From JAWOLE01 sp963815655 (GTDB lineage Bacteria > Acidobacteriota > Thermoanaerobaculia > UBA5066 > Gp7-AA6): a stretch of DNA of 64,000 nucleotides. Each line of letters begins with the position of its first letter. Position 1 is the first letter of the stretch. Shown here piece by piece: positions 52,265-63,312 of this stretch. The stretch lies in the NCBI GenBank assembly GCA_963815655.1, contig CAWFHK010000001.1, forward strand, positions 2,294,001 to 2,358,000, in the 5' to 3' direction. The position numbers and the translations under genes were made by a program. The notes beneath the pieces are model-generated. The model had not been told where the DNA came from, did not search any database, and saw nothing but the letters and a program-made list of their open reading frames with translations.

Positions 52265-52909
52265 GTGGAAGAGACGATCCGCGTCACGGAGATTTTCCTT
52301 TCGATTCAGGGGGAAGGCACTCGCGCGGGGTTTCCCTGCGCGTTCGTCCGGCTGACGGGGTGCTCGCTGCGCTGCGTCTGGTGCGACTCGGCGTACGCGT
52401 TTCACGGCGGGCGGGAGATGCCGGTGTCGGAGGCGGTGGAAAAGGTCCTCGCGCTCGGCGTGGAGCTCGTCGAGGTGACCGGAGGCGAGCCTCTCGAGCA
52501 GGACGGCGTCTATCCCCTGATGGAGCGGCTGCTCGAAGCCGGCAGGACGGTTCTTCTCGAGACCGGCGGGCACGCGCCGCTCACCCGCGTGGATCCCCGC
52601 GTCGTCAAGATCGTGGACGTCAAGGCGCCGGGTAGCGGCATGCAGGCGGCAAACCTGCCGGAGAATCTCGAGAGGCTCACGCCGCGCGACGAGGTGAAGT
52701 TCGTCCTCGCGGACAGGAGGGACTTCGACTGGGCCCTGGATTTCGTCCGGGCCAGGAACCTCGACCGCGGCAACGCCGTGACGTTCTCGCCGGTCTGGGA
52801 AGGACTCTCCGCTCCCGATCTCGCGGAATGGATCCGCGACAGCGGGCGCAACATCCGCCTCGGCCTCCAACTGCACAAGATCCTGTGGGGAGACGTGCCG
52901 GGAAGATGA
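52265..52909 (+). CDS. queE: 7-carboxy-7-deazaguanine synthase
   Basis: 214-residue minimal radical SAM enzyme. SIQGEGTRAGFPCAFVRLTGC precedes the cluster motif CSLRCVWCD, and EVTGGEPLEQ and the C-terminal LGLQLHKILWG follow, typical of QueE. It makes the 7-deazaguanine core of queuosine from 6-carboxy-tetrahydropterin. GTG start directly after a TTTCAGG repeat. queC follows after a GATCGGGT repeat. Confidence 0.95.
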   Translation: MEETIRVTEIFLSIQGEGTRAGFPCAFVRLTGCSLRCVWCDSAYAFHGGREMPVSEAVEKVLALGVELVEVTGGEPLEQDGVYPLMERLLEAGRTVLLETGGHAPLTRVDPRVVKIVDVKAPGSGMQAANLPENLERLTPRDEVKFVLADRRDFDWALDFVRARNLDRGNAVTFSPVWEGLSAPDLAEWIRDSGRNIRLGLQLHKILWGDVPGR

Positions 52910-52916
52910 GAGAGAA

Positions 52917-53034
52917 ATCGGGTGATCTGCGATCGGGTGATCGGGTGATCTACCCCGGTCAATCACCCGATGGCTCGATCACCCGATCGCACGATGGCCT
53001 TCACCCGATGACCCGATCACCCGATCACCCGATT
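52917..53034. repeat. GATCGGGT repeat with opposed arms, overlapping queC start
   Basis: Left arm AATCGGGTGATCTGCGATC plus two GGGTGATC units; centre TACCCCGGTCA; right arm of at least seven ATCACCCG-type units. The right arm contains the queC start codon and its first nine codons. Longest copy of this family in the window. Confidence 0.9.
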
Positions 53035-53703
53035 CTCAAGGCGATCGTCCTGTTGTCCGGCGGACTCGACTCGGCGACGACCCTGCTCATCGCGAAACAG
53101 GAGGGCTTCGATGTCTCCGCGCTGTCGTTCGATTATGGACAGCGGCACCGCGTGGAACTGGAGAAGGCGCGGAAGCTCGCGAAGCACTACGGCGCGCGGG
53201 AACACCGGATGATCGCGCTCGACTTTCCGGCCGGCTCGGCGTCGGCCCTGACCGACGTCACGAAGCCCGTGCCCCGGAACAGCCTCGGCAAGGAGGCCAT
53301 CCCGTCGACGTACGTGCCGGCGCGCAACACTCTCTTCCTCGCGCACGCGATCGCCTGGGGCGAGGCGATCGGGGCCGGCGACATCTTCATCGGGGCCAAC
53401 GCGCTCGATTACTCCGGGTATCCCGACTGCCGGCCGGAATTCCTGGAGGCCTTCGAGAAGATGGCCAATCTCGCGACGAAGGCCGGCGTCGAGGGCGCGC
53501 TCGCTTTCCGGATCCATGCTCCCCTGCTCCGGATGACGAAAGCCGAGATCGTCGCCCGGGCCGCCGCGCTCGGTCTCGATTTCGCCCTGACGTCCTCCTG
53601 CTACGACCCCTCGCCCGAAGGCCGGGCTTGCGGCGAGTGCGATTCCTGCCTCCTGCGCGAAAAGGGTTTCCGGGAGGCCGGAGTTCCAGACCCGGTCCGA
53701 TAA
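53008..53703 (+). CDS. queC: 7-cyano-7-deazaguanine synthase
   Basis: 231 residues. PP-loop AIVLLSGGLDSATTLL, FDYGQRHRVELEKA, VPARNTLFLAHAIAWGE, GANALDYSGYPDCRPEFLEAF, and the zinc cysteines near the end (SSCYDPS, ACGECDSC). ATP-dependent conversion of carboxy- to cyano-deazaguanine (preQ0). The only reasonable start is the ATG at 53008, which lies in the GATCGGGT repeat, so residues 1-9 (MTRSPDHPI) come from the repeat and no Shine-Dalgarno other than repeat bases precedes it. Confidence 0.94.
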   Translation: MTRSPDHPILKAIVLLSGGLDSATTLLIAKQEGFDVSALSFDYGQRHRVELEKARKLAKHYGAREHRMIALDFPAGSASALTDVTKPVPRNSLGKEAIPSTYVPARNTLFLAHAIAWGEAIGAGDIFIGANALDYSGYPDCRPEFLEAFEKMANLATKAGVEGALAFRIHAPLLRMTKAEIVARAAALGLDFALTSSCYDPSPEGRACGECDSCLLREKGFREAGVPDPVR

Positions 53704-53784
53704 GGTGTGCGTTTCCAATACCGTACTTTGCGTCATCTGACATGGACCATGAGTGCTTTCAGCTAAGATCATATGGCAAAATAC

Positions 53785-53813
53785 TTGACATGAAAGAACT
53801 CAACTATTAGAAT
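53785..53813 (+). promoter_or_regulatory. Sigma70-type promoter of clpB
   Basis: TTGACA (53785-53790), exactly 17 bases, then TAGAAT (53808-53813) in an AT-rich island of this GC-rich sequence, 30 bp before the clpB ATG. It matches the housekeeping consensus better than a sigma32 site. Confidence 0.7.
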
Positions 53814-53843
53814 TACGGCTCTTTGAGAGGCCTCGAATAGACG

Positions 53844-56459
<2,616 letters not shown>

Positions 56460-56489
56460 GTGGATCGATCAACCAACCAAGGAGGAAAC

Positions 56490-56981
56490 ATGAATCTCGT
56501 GACCTGGGACCCGTATCGTGAGTTCAACAGCCTGCAGAGCCGTTTCAACCGCGTCTTCGGCGGCGCTCTCGCGCCCCGGGAACGGGACGAGGAGCTTTCC
56601 CTGGGGGCGTGGATTCCCCCCGTGGACATCGTGGAGGAAAAGGACCGGATCCTTCTGACCGCGGAGCTGCCGGGCTTCATGGAGAGCGATGTCGGCGTCC
56701 AGATGGAAGGCAACGTCCTGACCCTGCGCGGCGAGCGCAAGAGCGAGACGGAGAAGGAGGGGCGCACGTTCCACCGGATGGAGCGCTCCTACGGGCAGTT
56801 CGTCCGCTCCTTCACCCTGCCCAACAACGTGGACCGCGAGCGCATCAAGGCCAGCTTCGCCAACGGCCTGCTCCAGATCGAGCTGCCGAAGAGGGAAGAG
56901 GCCAAGCCGCGCCAGATCAAGATCACCGCGGGCGAGGGGAACGGCCACAAGAAAGACACCATCGACGTCAAAGGCCGCTAG
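56490..56981 (+). CDS. Small heat-shock protein, Hsp20 family
   Basis: 163 residues. Alpha-crystallin domain ~45-140: PPVDIVEEKDRILLTAELPGF, VLTLRGERK, FVRSFTLPNNVDRERIKASFANGLLQIELPKRE (A-x-x-x-n-G-L-x-I-x-x-P). Binds unfolding proteins and hands them to ClpB/DnaK. The ATG at 56490 is preceded by GGAGGAA; probably cotranscribed with clpB. Confidence 0.95.
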   Translation: MNLVTWDPYREFNSLQSRFNRVFGGALAPRERDEELSLGAWIPPVDIVEEKDRILLTAELPGFMESDVGVQMEGNVLTLRGERKSETEKEGRTFHRMERSYGQFVRSFTLPNNVDRERIKASFANGLLQIELPKREEAKPRQIKITAGEGNGHKKDTIDVKGR

Positions 56982-57204
56982 CCCGGAATCCCGCTCCAAT
57001 TCGACTAGTCCCGCCCCGGCGGAACTTTTTCTTTCTTTCCCGCAGCCCTGGTTTACGGCCGGCGAACTCGGGCCGCATGTCGCGCCCCTCGGCGAGGGCT
57101 GGCGGGCCTCACCGGAGCACCGTTGGAATCTCGATCACATTGTCTCCAGGACAAGGAATGGCTTCGATGGCTCTTTGGTTTTCCCGCCCGTGAGAAACCA
57201 ACGA

Positions 57205-58488
57205 ATGCGTCTGCTCCCCTGCCTTGCCGTCCTCGCCGTTTCGTTTACGGCTCCCCTGTCCGCCTCTCCCCTCCCCTCGCGCCGCAGCGAGATCGTGGAG
57301 GTCGTCGAGAAGGTCGCTCCCGCGGTCGTCAACATCGCGGCGGAACAGACCGTCCGGCGCGCCCGCTCCATGTTCGACACGTTCTTCTTCGGGATGGACC
57401 CGCGCCCGGCCAAGTCGCTCGGCTCGGGCGTCCTCATCGACTCGAAGGGGATCATCCTGACCAACGACCACGTCATCTCCGGCGCCTCGCGGATCGTCGC
57501 CACGACGAAGTCGGGACAGGAGCTGGCCTGTGAAGTCATCGGGTCCGACGCCGACAACGACCTGGCGGTGCTGAAGGTCAAGAAGCCGGGCGCCGCGCTG
57601 CCGACGATCAAGCTGGGGACCTCCTCGGACCTCCTGATCGGCGAGACGGTCGTGGCGATCGGAAACCCCTTCGGCCTCTCCAACACCGTCACGGCCGGCG
57701 TCCTCTCGGCCCTGGGCCGGAGCGTCCCCGGCGACAACCAGCGCGTCTACAACGACTTCATCCAGATCGACGCCCCCATCAACCCGGGCAACTCCGGGGG
57801 CCCCGTCGTCAACGTTCAGGGAGACATGATCGGCGTGGCGACGGCGATCATCGGCGGCGCGCAGGGGATCGGGTTTGCGATCCCGGTCGACCGCGCCAGG
57901 CGCATCGTCTCCGACCTCGTCAAGTTCGGCCACGTCAAGCCGGTCTGGGTCGGCCTGCACGGGCGCACCGTCTCCTCGCGCGAGGACGAGTCGCGCGGGA
58001 AGGGCTTCCGCGTGCGCAGCGTGGACTCCGGCTCCCCTGCCGAGCGCGCGGGCATCCGGCCGGGGGACCAGATCCTCGCCGTGGACTCGACGCCCATCGA
58101 CTCGCAGGAGTCCTTCGAGACGACGCTCTCGACCCGCGGCCCCGGCCGCCCGATGAAGGTCCTCGTGAAGGGCGAATCCGGCGAGCGGACGGTCACTCTC
58201 TCGGGCCAGGACCCCCCGGCGGACTACGGGGTGCGTGTCCTGCGTCGCCTCGGGATGTCCGTGCGCCCCGCGCGGGGCGGCCTCCGCATCTCGATCGTGG
58301 ACGGGCACGGCGCCGCGTCGCAGGCCGGGCTCGATTCGGGCGACACCCTCCTCGCCTTGAACGGCACGGCCGTCGCCGACACCGAGGACGTCAACAAGAT
58401 CCTCGCCCGCGACCAGAGCCGCACCACGCTCGTCATGGTGGTGGGCCGCGGCGCCTGGGAGTACACGCTGACGTTCCCTCTCGACTGA
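57205..58488 (+). CDS. HtrA/DegP-type periplasmic serine protease
   Basis: 427 residues from the ATG at 57205, with a signal peptide (MRLLPCLAVLAVSFTAPLSA). Trypsin-like domain: His in TNDHVI, Asp in DADNDLAVLK, Ser in INPGNSGGPV; then PDZ1 (GSPAERAGIRPGDQILAVDSTPI) and PDZ2 (GHGAASQAGLDSGDTLLALNGTAV). Envelope protein quality control. In the gap before it (56982-57204) no clear promoter was fixed. An in-frame GTG at 57190 is an alternative start. Confidence 0.93.
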   Translation: MRLLPCLAVLAVSFTAPLSASPLPSRRSEIVEVVEKVAPAVVNIAAEQTVRRARSMFDTFFFGMDPRPAKSLGSGVLIDSKGIILTNDHVISGASRIVATTKSGQELACEVIGSDADNDLAVLKVKKPGAALPTIKLGTSSDLLIGETVVAIGNPFGLSNTVTAGVLSALGRSVPGDNQRVYNDFIQIDAPINPGNSGGPVVNVQGDMIGVATAIIGGAQGIGFAIPVDRARRIVSDLVKFGHVKPVWVGLHGRTVSSREDESRGKGFRVRSVDSGSPAERAGIRPGDQILAVDSTPIDSQESFETTLSTRGPGRPMKVLVKGESGERTVTLSGQDPPADYGVRVLRRLGMSVRPARGGLRISIVDGHGAASQAGLDSGDTLLALNGTAVADTEDVNKILARDQSRTTLVMVVGRGAWEYTLTFPLD

Positions 58489-58495
58489 GAGAGGA

Positions 58496-58534
58496 ATCGG
58501 GTGATCTGCAATCGGGTGATCGGGTGATCATCCG
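58496..58534. repeat. GATCGGGT repeat between convergent genes
   Basis: AATCGGGTGATCTGCAATC followed by GGGTGATCGGGTGATC, with the same CTGC interruption as at 22166 and 52917. It overlaps the stop codon of the convergent DMT transporter gene by a few bases. Confidence 0.8.
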
Positions 58535-59469
58535 ATGCGCTTGGACACTCGACGCAGAGGCACTTCCGACACGACGATCCCCGCGATCACCAGCAGCCCC
58601 CCGGCGAGACCCCGCCGGCCCAGGCGCTCGCCGAGGAAGGGCGCGGCGAGGAGAGCGGCGAAGACCGGCTCGAGGGTGAAGATGACGGCGGCGTGGGTGG
58701 CGGACATGCGGCTCTGCGCCCAGGTCTGGCAGAGGAAGGTCCCGACCGCACCGATCGAGCCGAGGTAGAGGACGCTGAAGAGAAACGTTCCTCCCCAGGC
58801 GATGGGCCGCGCCTCCAGGGCCGCCGCGTGGAGGCCCGCGAGCAACGGCACGCGCAACGCGAGCACGAGCCCGAGAGCGGCGAGCGCCACGGTCGCGACC
58901 TGGATCAGGGTGAAGAGGACGGGGTCGTGCCGCGGCGCGCGCTCCGCGAGCTCCACGATGTAGAACGCGAAGATGACCCCGCACGCGGCCACGAGCAGGT
59001 CTCCGCGCTCGAAGGGCTCCCCCGCACGCGGCAACGTCAGAACGAAGAACCCTGCCGAGGCCAGCGCGATGCCGATGCCGTTCTCGAGCGAGGGGAGCCG
59101 CCGCGTTCGGGCATAGGCCGCAAACGGCGTCAGCACGACCGAGAGGCCGGTCAGGAAGGCCGCCTTCGAAGCGGTCGTCTCCGCCTGGCCGAGGACCTGG
59201 AGCGCCATGCCCGCGGCCAGGAGCAGGCCCACGGCCAGGCCGTCGCGGAGCAGTCCCTCCGCCGCCCGGCGCCCGAGCGCGAGCAATCCCGCCAGGATCG
59301 TGGCGAGGAGGAACCTCCAGAAGAGAAACTCGAAGGGAGGGGCAACGGCGAGGACGCTCTTCACCACAACGAACGAGGAGCCCCAGACCGCCGTCACAGC
59401 GACGAGGACCGCGTCCGCCTTCAGGCGGTCCCGGCGGGACGGGGTCTGTTCAGCCATCCAGGAATTCAC
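58528..59469 (-). CDS. EamA/DMT-family transporter
   Basis: 313 residues, ten membrane segments in two EamA repeats (AVLVAVTAVWGSSFVVVKSVL at the start; LYLGSIGAVGTFLCQTWAQSRMSATHAAVIFTLEPVFAALLAAPFLGERLG near the end). Probable metabolite exporter; substrate unknown. The ATG at 59469 or that at 59457 is the start. It diverges from gltX with only ~17 bp between, so the promoters must overlap the neighbours' 5' ends. The stop lies in a GATCGGGT repeat. Confidence 0.9.
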   Translation of the reverse strand: MNSWMAEQTPSRRDRLKADAVLVAVTAVWGSSFVVVKSVLAVAPPFEFLFWRFLLATILAGLLALGRRAAEGLLRDGLAVGLLLAAGMALQVLGQAETTASKAAFLTGLSVVLTPFAAYARTRRLPSLENGIGIALASAGFFVLTLPRAGEPFERGDLLVAACGVIFAFYIVELAERAPRHDPVLFTLIQVATVALAALGLVLALRVPLLAGLHAAALEARPIAWGGTFLFSVLYLGSIGAVGTFLCQTWAQSRMSATHAAVIFTLEPVFAALLAAPFLGERLGRRGLAGGLLVIAGIVVSEVPLRRVSKRIG

Positions 59470-59486
59470 GCTAGCATGCGGAGACC

Positions 59487-60917
59487 ATGGTGACCGACAC
59501 CGCTCCCCGGGTCCGCTTCGCGCCCTCCCCGACCGGTTCCCTCCACGTCGGCGGGGCGCGGACCGCCCTCTACAACCTGCTCTTCGCGCGCCGCGAGAAG
59601 GGAACCTTCATCCTCCGGATCGAAGACACCGACGTCGAGCGCTCGGAGGAGCGGCTCACGACGCAGATCCTCTCGGCCATGGAATGGCTCGGGCTCGACT
59701 ACGACGAGGGGCCGTACCACCAGTCGCGGCGCTACGACCTCTACCGGACGGCGGCGGAGAGGCTCATCGCGGAGGGAAAGGCGTACCGCGCCTTCGAGAC
59801 GCCCGAAGAGTTGGACGCGGAGAGGAAAAAGGCGGAAGCCGCGGGGCGTTCCTACAGGTATTCCGGAGCGGGACGGAGGATTCCGCCGGAGGAGAGCGAG
59901 CGGCGCGCGAAGGCGGGCGAGCGGCACGTCGTCCGGCTCGCCATGCCCGCCGAGACGATCGTCGTGGACGACCTCATCCGCGGCCGCGTCGAGTTCCCCG
60001 CCGAGGCGCTCGACGACTTCGTGCTGGTGCGCTCCGACGGGCACCCGCTCTACCACTTCTCCGTCTGCGTTGACGACGTGGACATGCGGATCACGCACGT
60101 CCTGCGGGGCGACGACCACCTTGCCAACACCCCCAAGCACGTCGCGCTCTTCCGCGCGCTCGGCGCTCCGATCCCGCGCTTCGCGCACCTGGGGATGATC
60201 CTCGGCACCGACCGGAAGAAGCTCTCCAAGCGCCACGGCGCGGCAGCCGTCGAGGAGTGGCGGGACGAGGGGATCCTCCCGGAGGCGCTCTTCAATTTCC
60301 TCGCCCTCCTCGGCTGGGCGCCCGGGGAAGACCGGGAGATCCTGTCGCGCGAGGAGATGGAGCGGGAGTTCTCGCTCGAGCGGGTCGGGGCTTCTCCATC
60401 GGTCTTCGACCCCGAGAAGCTCCTCTGGATGAACGCGCAGTACATGACCCGGATGCCGGCGGAGGAGCTGCTGTCGCGGTCGGCGCCGCACGCCCCGGCC
60501 GGCGTTCCCGAGCACGCCATGGCAGTCCAGGCGATCGAGCTGCACCGCACCCGAGCCCGGACGACGATCGAGATGGGCCGCGCCCTTTCGATGTACGCGA
60601 ACGATCCCGCCGACTACGACGCCGACGGCATGAAGAAGCAGGTCAGGCCCGAGACTCCCGAGATTCTGGGGAGGCTTCTCGCGCGATACGAGAAGGTTGA
60701 AGCGTGGGTGCCAGACAAGCTCGAGTCGGTACTGCGCTTCGTCGCGCAGGAGGCTGGCGTCTCCGCCGGCAAGCTCATCCACCCGACGCGCCTCGCTCTG
60801 ACGGGAGTCACCGTCGGCGCTCCCCTCTTCGATGTCGTCGCGCTCCTCGGCAGGGAGACGGCGCTGCGCCGGCTCCGAAGATTCCTCGAGGCGATCCAGC
60901 CCCATACGCCGGCGTAG
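59487..60917 (+). CDS. gltX: Glutamyl-tRNA synthetase
   Basis: 476-residue class I synthetase. HIGH-type motif FAPSPTGSLHVGGARTAL, RIEDTDVERSEE, LRGDDHLANTPKHV, and KMSKS-type KLSKRHGA. C-terminal anticodon-binding domain intact (to LRRFLEAIQPHTPA). Charges tRNA-Glu. ATG start at 59487. Confidence 0.97.
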   Translation: MVTDTAPRVRFAPSPTGSLHVGGARTALYNLLFARREKGTFILRIEDTDVERSEERLTTQILSAMEWLGLDYDEGPYHQSRRYDLYRTAAERLIAEGKAYRAFETPEELDAERKKAEAAGRSYRYSGAGRRIPPEESERRAKAGERHVVRLAMPAETIVVDDLIRGRVEFPAEALDDFVLVRSDGHPLYHFSVCVDDVDMRITHVLRGDDHLANTPKHVALFRALGAPIPRFAHLGMILGTDRKKLSKRHGAAAVEEWRDEGILPEALFNFLALLGWAPGEDREILSREEMEREFSLERVGASPSVFDPEKLLWMNAQYMTRMPAEELLSRSAPHAPAGVPEHAMAVQAIELHRTRARTTIEMGRALSMYANDPADYDADGMKKQVRPETPEILGRLLARYEKVEAWVPDKLESVLRFVAQEAGVSAGKLIHPTRLALTGVTVGAPLFDVVALLGRETALRRLRRFLEAIQPHTPA

Positions 60918-60957
60918 GTCACCACCAACGCCGAGCGGCCAAGTGCACCTCGCGCCC

Positions 60958-60982
60958 GTAGGGGCGGGGCTTGCCCCCGCCC
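60958..60982. repeat. GTAGGGGCGG-family hairpin after gltX
   Basis: GTAGGGGCGGGGC, loop TTG, CCCCCGCCC. Same family as 18278 (direct), 18476 and 24491 (inverted). It lies between convergent gltX and the zinc-ribbon gene and could serve as a shared terminator. Confidence 0.7.
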
Positions 60983-60994
60983 GAGACCGCGAGC

Positions 60995-61333
60995 TCAGTT
61001 CTTGACTCGGTAATCCTCGCGGAGGTGGCGAAGGTCCTTCAAGGCGCTCCGCAGCACTCCGATCACCCGCGTGACTTCGCGGCCGTAGAACTTCATCTCC
61101 GCGTCGCAGTCCGTCAGGCCGTAAATCGCCTCGTCTTTCTCGAGGCGGTCCTTTTCGTAGGAGAGGCGCTCGATCAGCTCGTCGAGCTCCGACCGGAGGA
61201 CGAACGCGATGTCGCGGACGCCCAGGAACCGGCTGCACTGAGGGCAATGCACCTCTTCGCTGCCGGTGTCCGGCACGTCGTCGATGACGAATTGCCTCTC
61301 GCAGCGCGGACACTCGAAGACTTCCGGAATCAT
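60995..61333 (-). CDS. Small zinc-ribbon protein of unknown function
   Basis: 112 residues. Four cysteines as two knuckles (FECPRCERQF and VHCPQCSRFLG) form a zinc ribbon; the rest is helical and charged (LRSELDELIERLSYEKDRLEKDE, REVTRVIGVLRSALKDLRHLREDY). Probably cytoplasmic, possibly an adaptor. No family recognised. ATG start. Confidence 0.78.
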   Translation of the reverse strand: MIPEVFECPRCERQFVIDDVPDTGSEEVHCPQCSRFLGVRDIAFVLRSELDELIERLSYEKDRLEKDEAIYGLTDCDAEMKFYGREVTRVIGVLRSALKDLRHLREDYRVKN

Positions 61334-61507
61334 GGAGAGCCGAGTCTACGCTCGGACGGAGCAAAGAGAAGCGGAAAGTCGCTGCTCACTTTGGAGGACG
61401 CGGCGGTCGCACCGACATTGCTTCGGGGCCGGCCGCAATGGCTTAAGCTCGGACTCGGGCGAGCGCGTCCGCGTCCCTCGGCCGGCTTGCCGCAGGAGGG
61501 CCCTGCC

Positions 61508-62875
61508 ATGACGATCAGCGCGATCAACCCGGCGACCGGCGAAACCCTCGCCGACTACGACGAAATGACTCCCGCGGCCGTCGCTCAAATCGTCGCCGCT
61601 GTCCACGCGGAATTCCTCGATTGGCGCCGGGCTTCCTTCGCGGAGCGGGCGGCGCCCATGCGGAAGGCGGCGGAGATCCTGCGCGGGGAAGCCGACGATT
61701 ACGCGCGCCTGATGGCGCGGGAGATGGGCAAGCCCGTGCGCGAGGGGGTTGCCGAGGCACGCAAGTGCGCCTCGGTCTGCGACTTCTACGCCGAGAACGC
61801 GGCGCGCTTCCTCGATCGCGAGCCGATCGCGACGGAAGCGCGCAAGAGCTTCGTCGCGTTCAACCCGCTCGGCGTCGTGCTCGCCGTCATGCCGTGGAAC
61901 TTCCCGTTCTGGCAGGTCTTCCGGTTCGCGGCGCCGGGGCTGATGGCGGGCAACGCGGCCGTCCTGAAGCACGCGTCCAACGTCCCGGGGTGCGCGCTGG
62001 CGATCGAAGACGTCTTCCGGCGCGCCGGCTTTCCGGAGAACCTGTTCCGTGCGCTGATGATCGGAAGCTCCCGCGTCGAGGCCGTCATCGAGAATCCGCT
62101 CGTCCGCGCGGCGACCCTGACCGGCAGCGGCCCCGCGGGGCGGGCCGTGGCGCGCAAGGCCGGAGAAATGTTGAAAAAGACCGTGCTCGAGCTCGGCGGG
62201 AGCGATCCGTACCTCATCCTCGAGGACGCCGACCTGGAGCTCGCGGCGTCGGTGTGCGCCCGGGGACGCCTCATCAACGGCGGGCAGAGCTGCATCGCGG
62301 CCAAGCGCTTCCTCGCGGTCGAGAAGATCCGGCCGCGCTTCGAGGAGCTCTTCGTTCAGAAGATGAGCGCCGCGAAGATGGGCGATCCGCTCCGGGAAGA
62401 CACCGATGTCGGCCCGCAGGCCCGGTGCGAGCTGCGCGACGACCTGCACCGCCAGGTCGAGGCGAGCGTCGCCGCCGGCGCGCGCTGCCTCCTCGGCGGC
62501 ACGATCCCTCCGGGCCGGGGCGCCTACTATCCTCCGACGGTGCTGACCGACGTGCGCAAGGGGATGCCGGCCTGCGACGAGGAGCTCTTCGGACCCGTCG
62601 CCGCGATCATCCCGGTCGCCGGCGAAGAGGAGGCGATCGCGGCGGCCAACGACTCCGCGTTCGGGCTGGGCGGAGCGGTCCTGACGCGGGACCTCGATCG
62701 CGGGGAGCGCATCGCCGCGGACCTCATCGAGAGCGGCTGCGTCTTCGTCAACGAGGCCGTGCGGTCCGACCCGCGTCTCCCCTTCGGCGGCGTCAAGGAG
62801 AGCGGCTACGGGCGCGAGCTGTCCTCGTACGGGATCCGGGAGTTCGTGAACATCAAGACGGTGTACGTCGCGTGA
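61508..62875 (+). CDS. Succinate-semialdehyde dehydrogenase-type aldehyde dehydrogenase
   Basis: 455 residues, the length of the short Sad/YneI-type enzymes. Nucleotide-binding VMPWNFPFWQVFRFAAPGLMAGNAAVLKHASN, GSGPAGRAV, general base in LELGGSDPYLIL, catalytic Cys in NGGQSCIAAKR, and ELFGPVAAII. Oxidises succinic (or a related) semialdehyde with NAD(P). The ATG at 61508 has only a weak AGGAGGG upstream, but the protein begins with the conserved SAINPATGE. The next gene starts inside its stop codon. Confidence 0.9.
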   Translation: MTISAINPATGETLADYDEMTPAAVAQIVAAVHAEFLDWRRASFAERAAPMRKAAEILRGEADDYARLMAREMGKPVREGVAEARKCASVCDFYAENAARFLDREPIATEARKSFVAFNPLGVVLAVMPWNFPFWQVFRFAAPGLMAGNAAVLKHASNVPGCALAIEDVFRRAGFPENLFRALMIGSSRVEAVIENPLVRAATLTGSGPAGRAVARKAGEMLKKTVLELGGSDPYLILEDADLELAASVCARGRLINGGQSCIAAKRFLAVEKIRPRFEELFVQKMSAAKMGDPLREDTDVGPQARCELRDDLHRQVEASVAAGARCLLGGTIPPGRGAYYPPTVLTDVRKGMPACDEELFGPVAAIIPVAGEEEAIAAANDSAFGLGGAVLTRDLDRGERIAADLIESGCVFVNEAVRSDPRLPFGGVKESGYGRELSSYGIREFVNIKTVYVA

Positions 62876-63258
62876 GGGGCGCCGGAAAGGAGAGGCGCCA
62901 GGTCTACGACCTGATGAACTGGGGCCCCACCAGCTCGAACTGCTCGCCGGCCCGCTTCGTCTTCCTGTGCTCGCGGGAGGCAAAGGAAAGACTGCTGCGA
63001 GCCCTCTCGCCCGGCAACGTCGCGAAGACGATGGCCGCGCCGGTCACCGTCATCGTCGCCTACGACCTTCTCTTCTACGAGAAGCTGCCGAGGCTCTTCT
63101 TCGGAGCGGGGAAGGAGTGCGATGGCTGCGACCAGGAGTTCTTCGCCGCGGGGCACGTGAAGTCCAACTTCCTGTGCAATCTCGGCCACGGGGACCGCTC
63201 GAAGGGCTACCCGCGCGGTCCGCGCCTCGACTTCGCCGAGGCTTGCACCCTGCTGTGA
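62872..63258 (+). pseudogene. Decayed RutE-like nitroreductase
   Basis: The frame reads YDLMNWGPTSSNCSPARFVF and GNVAKTMAAPVTVIVAYDLLFYEKLPRLF, then jumps directly to CDQEFFAAGHVKSNFLCNLGHGD and PRLDFAEACTLL. In full-length RutE/malonic-semialdehyde reductase proteins (~195 residues) these blocks are about 60 residues further apart, and about 35 residues precede the first. So the N-terminus and a central part of the FMN-binding fold are missing, with the joint near 63105-63120. The overlap with the dehydrogenase stop (GTGA) suggests the pair was once a semialdehyde-handling operon. Confidence 0.82.
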
Positions 63259-63312
63259 ACTTGGCGGGAGCGCTTGATCGCGCGTGACCTCGCGGTCTCG
63301 GAAACGAAAGGC

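Noticed and set aside
52917..53034. CRISPR array
   Set aside because: Units are 7-8 bases in direct contact, without spacers of constant length, and arms are inverted; no cas genes nearby.
53785..53813. Sigma32 or CIRCE control site before clpB
   Set aside because: The site fits TTGACA-17-TAGAAT; no CTTGAA/CCCCAT pair and no TTAGCACTC inverted repeat was seen.
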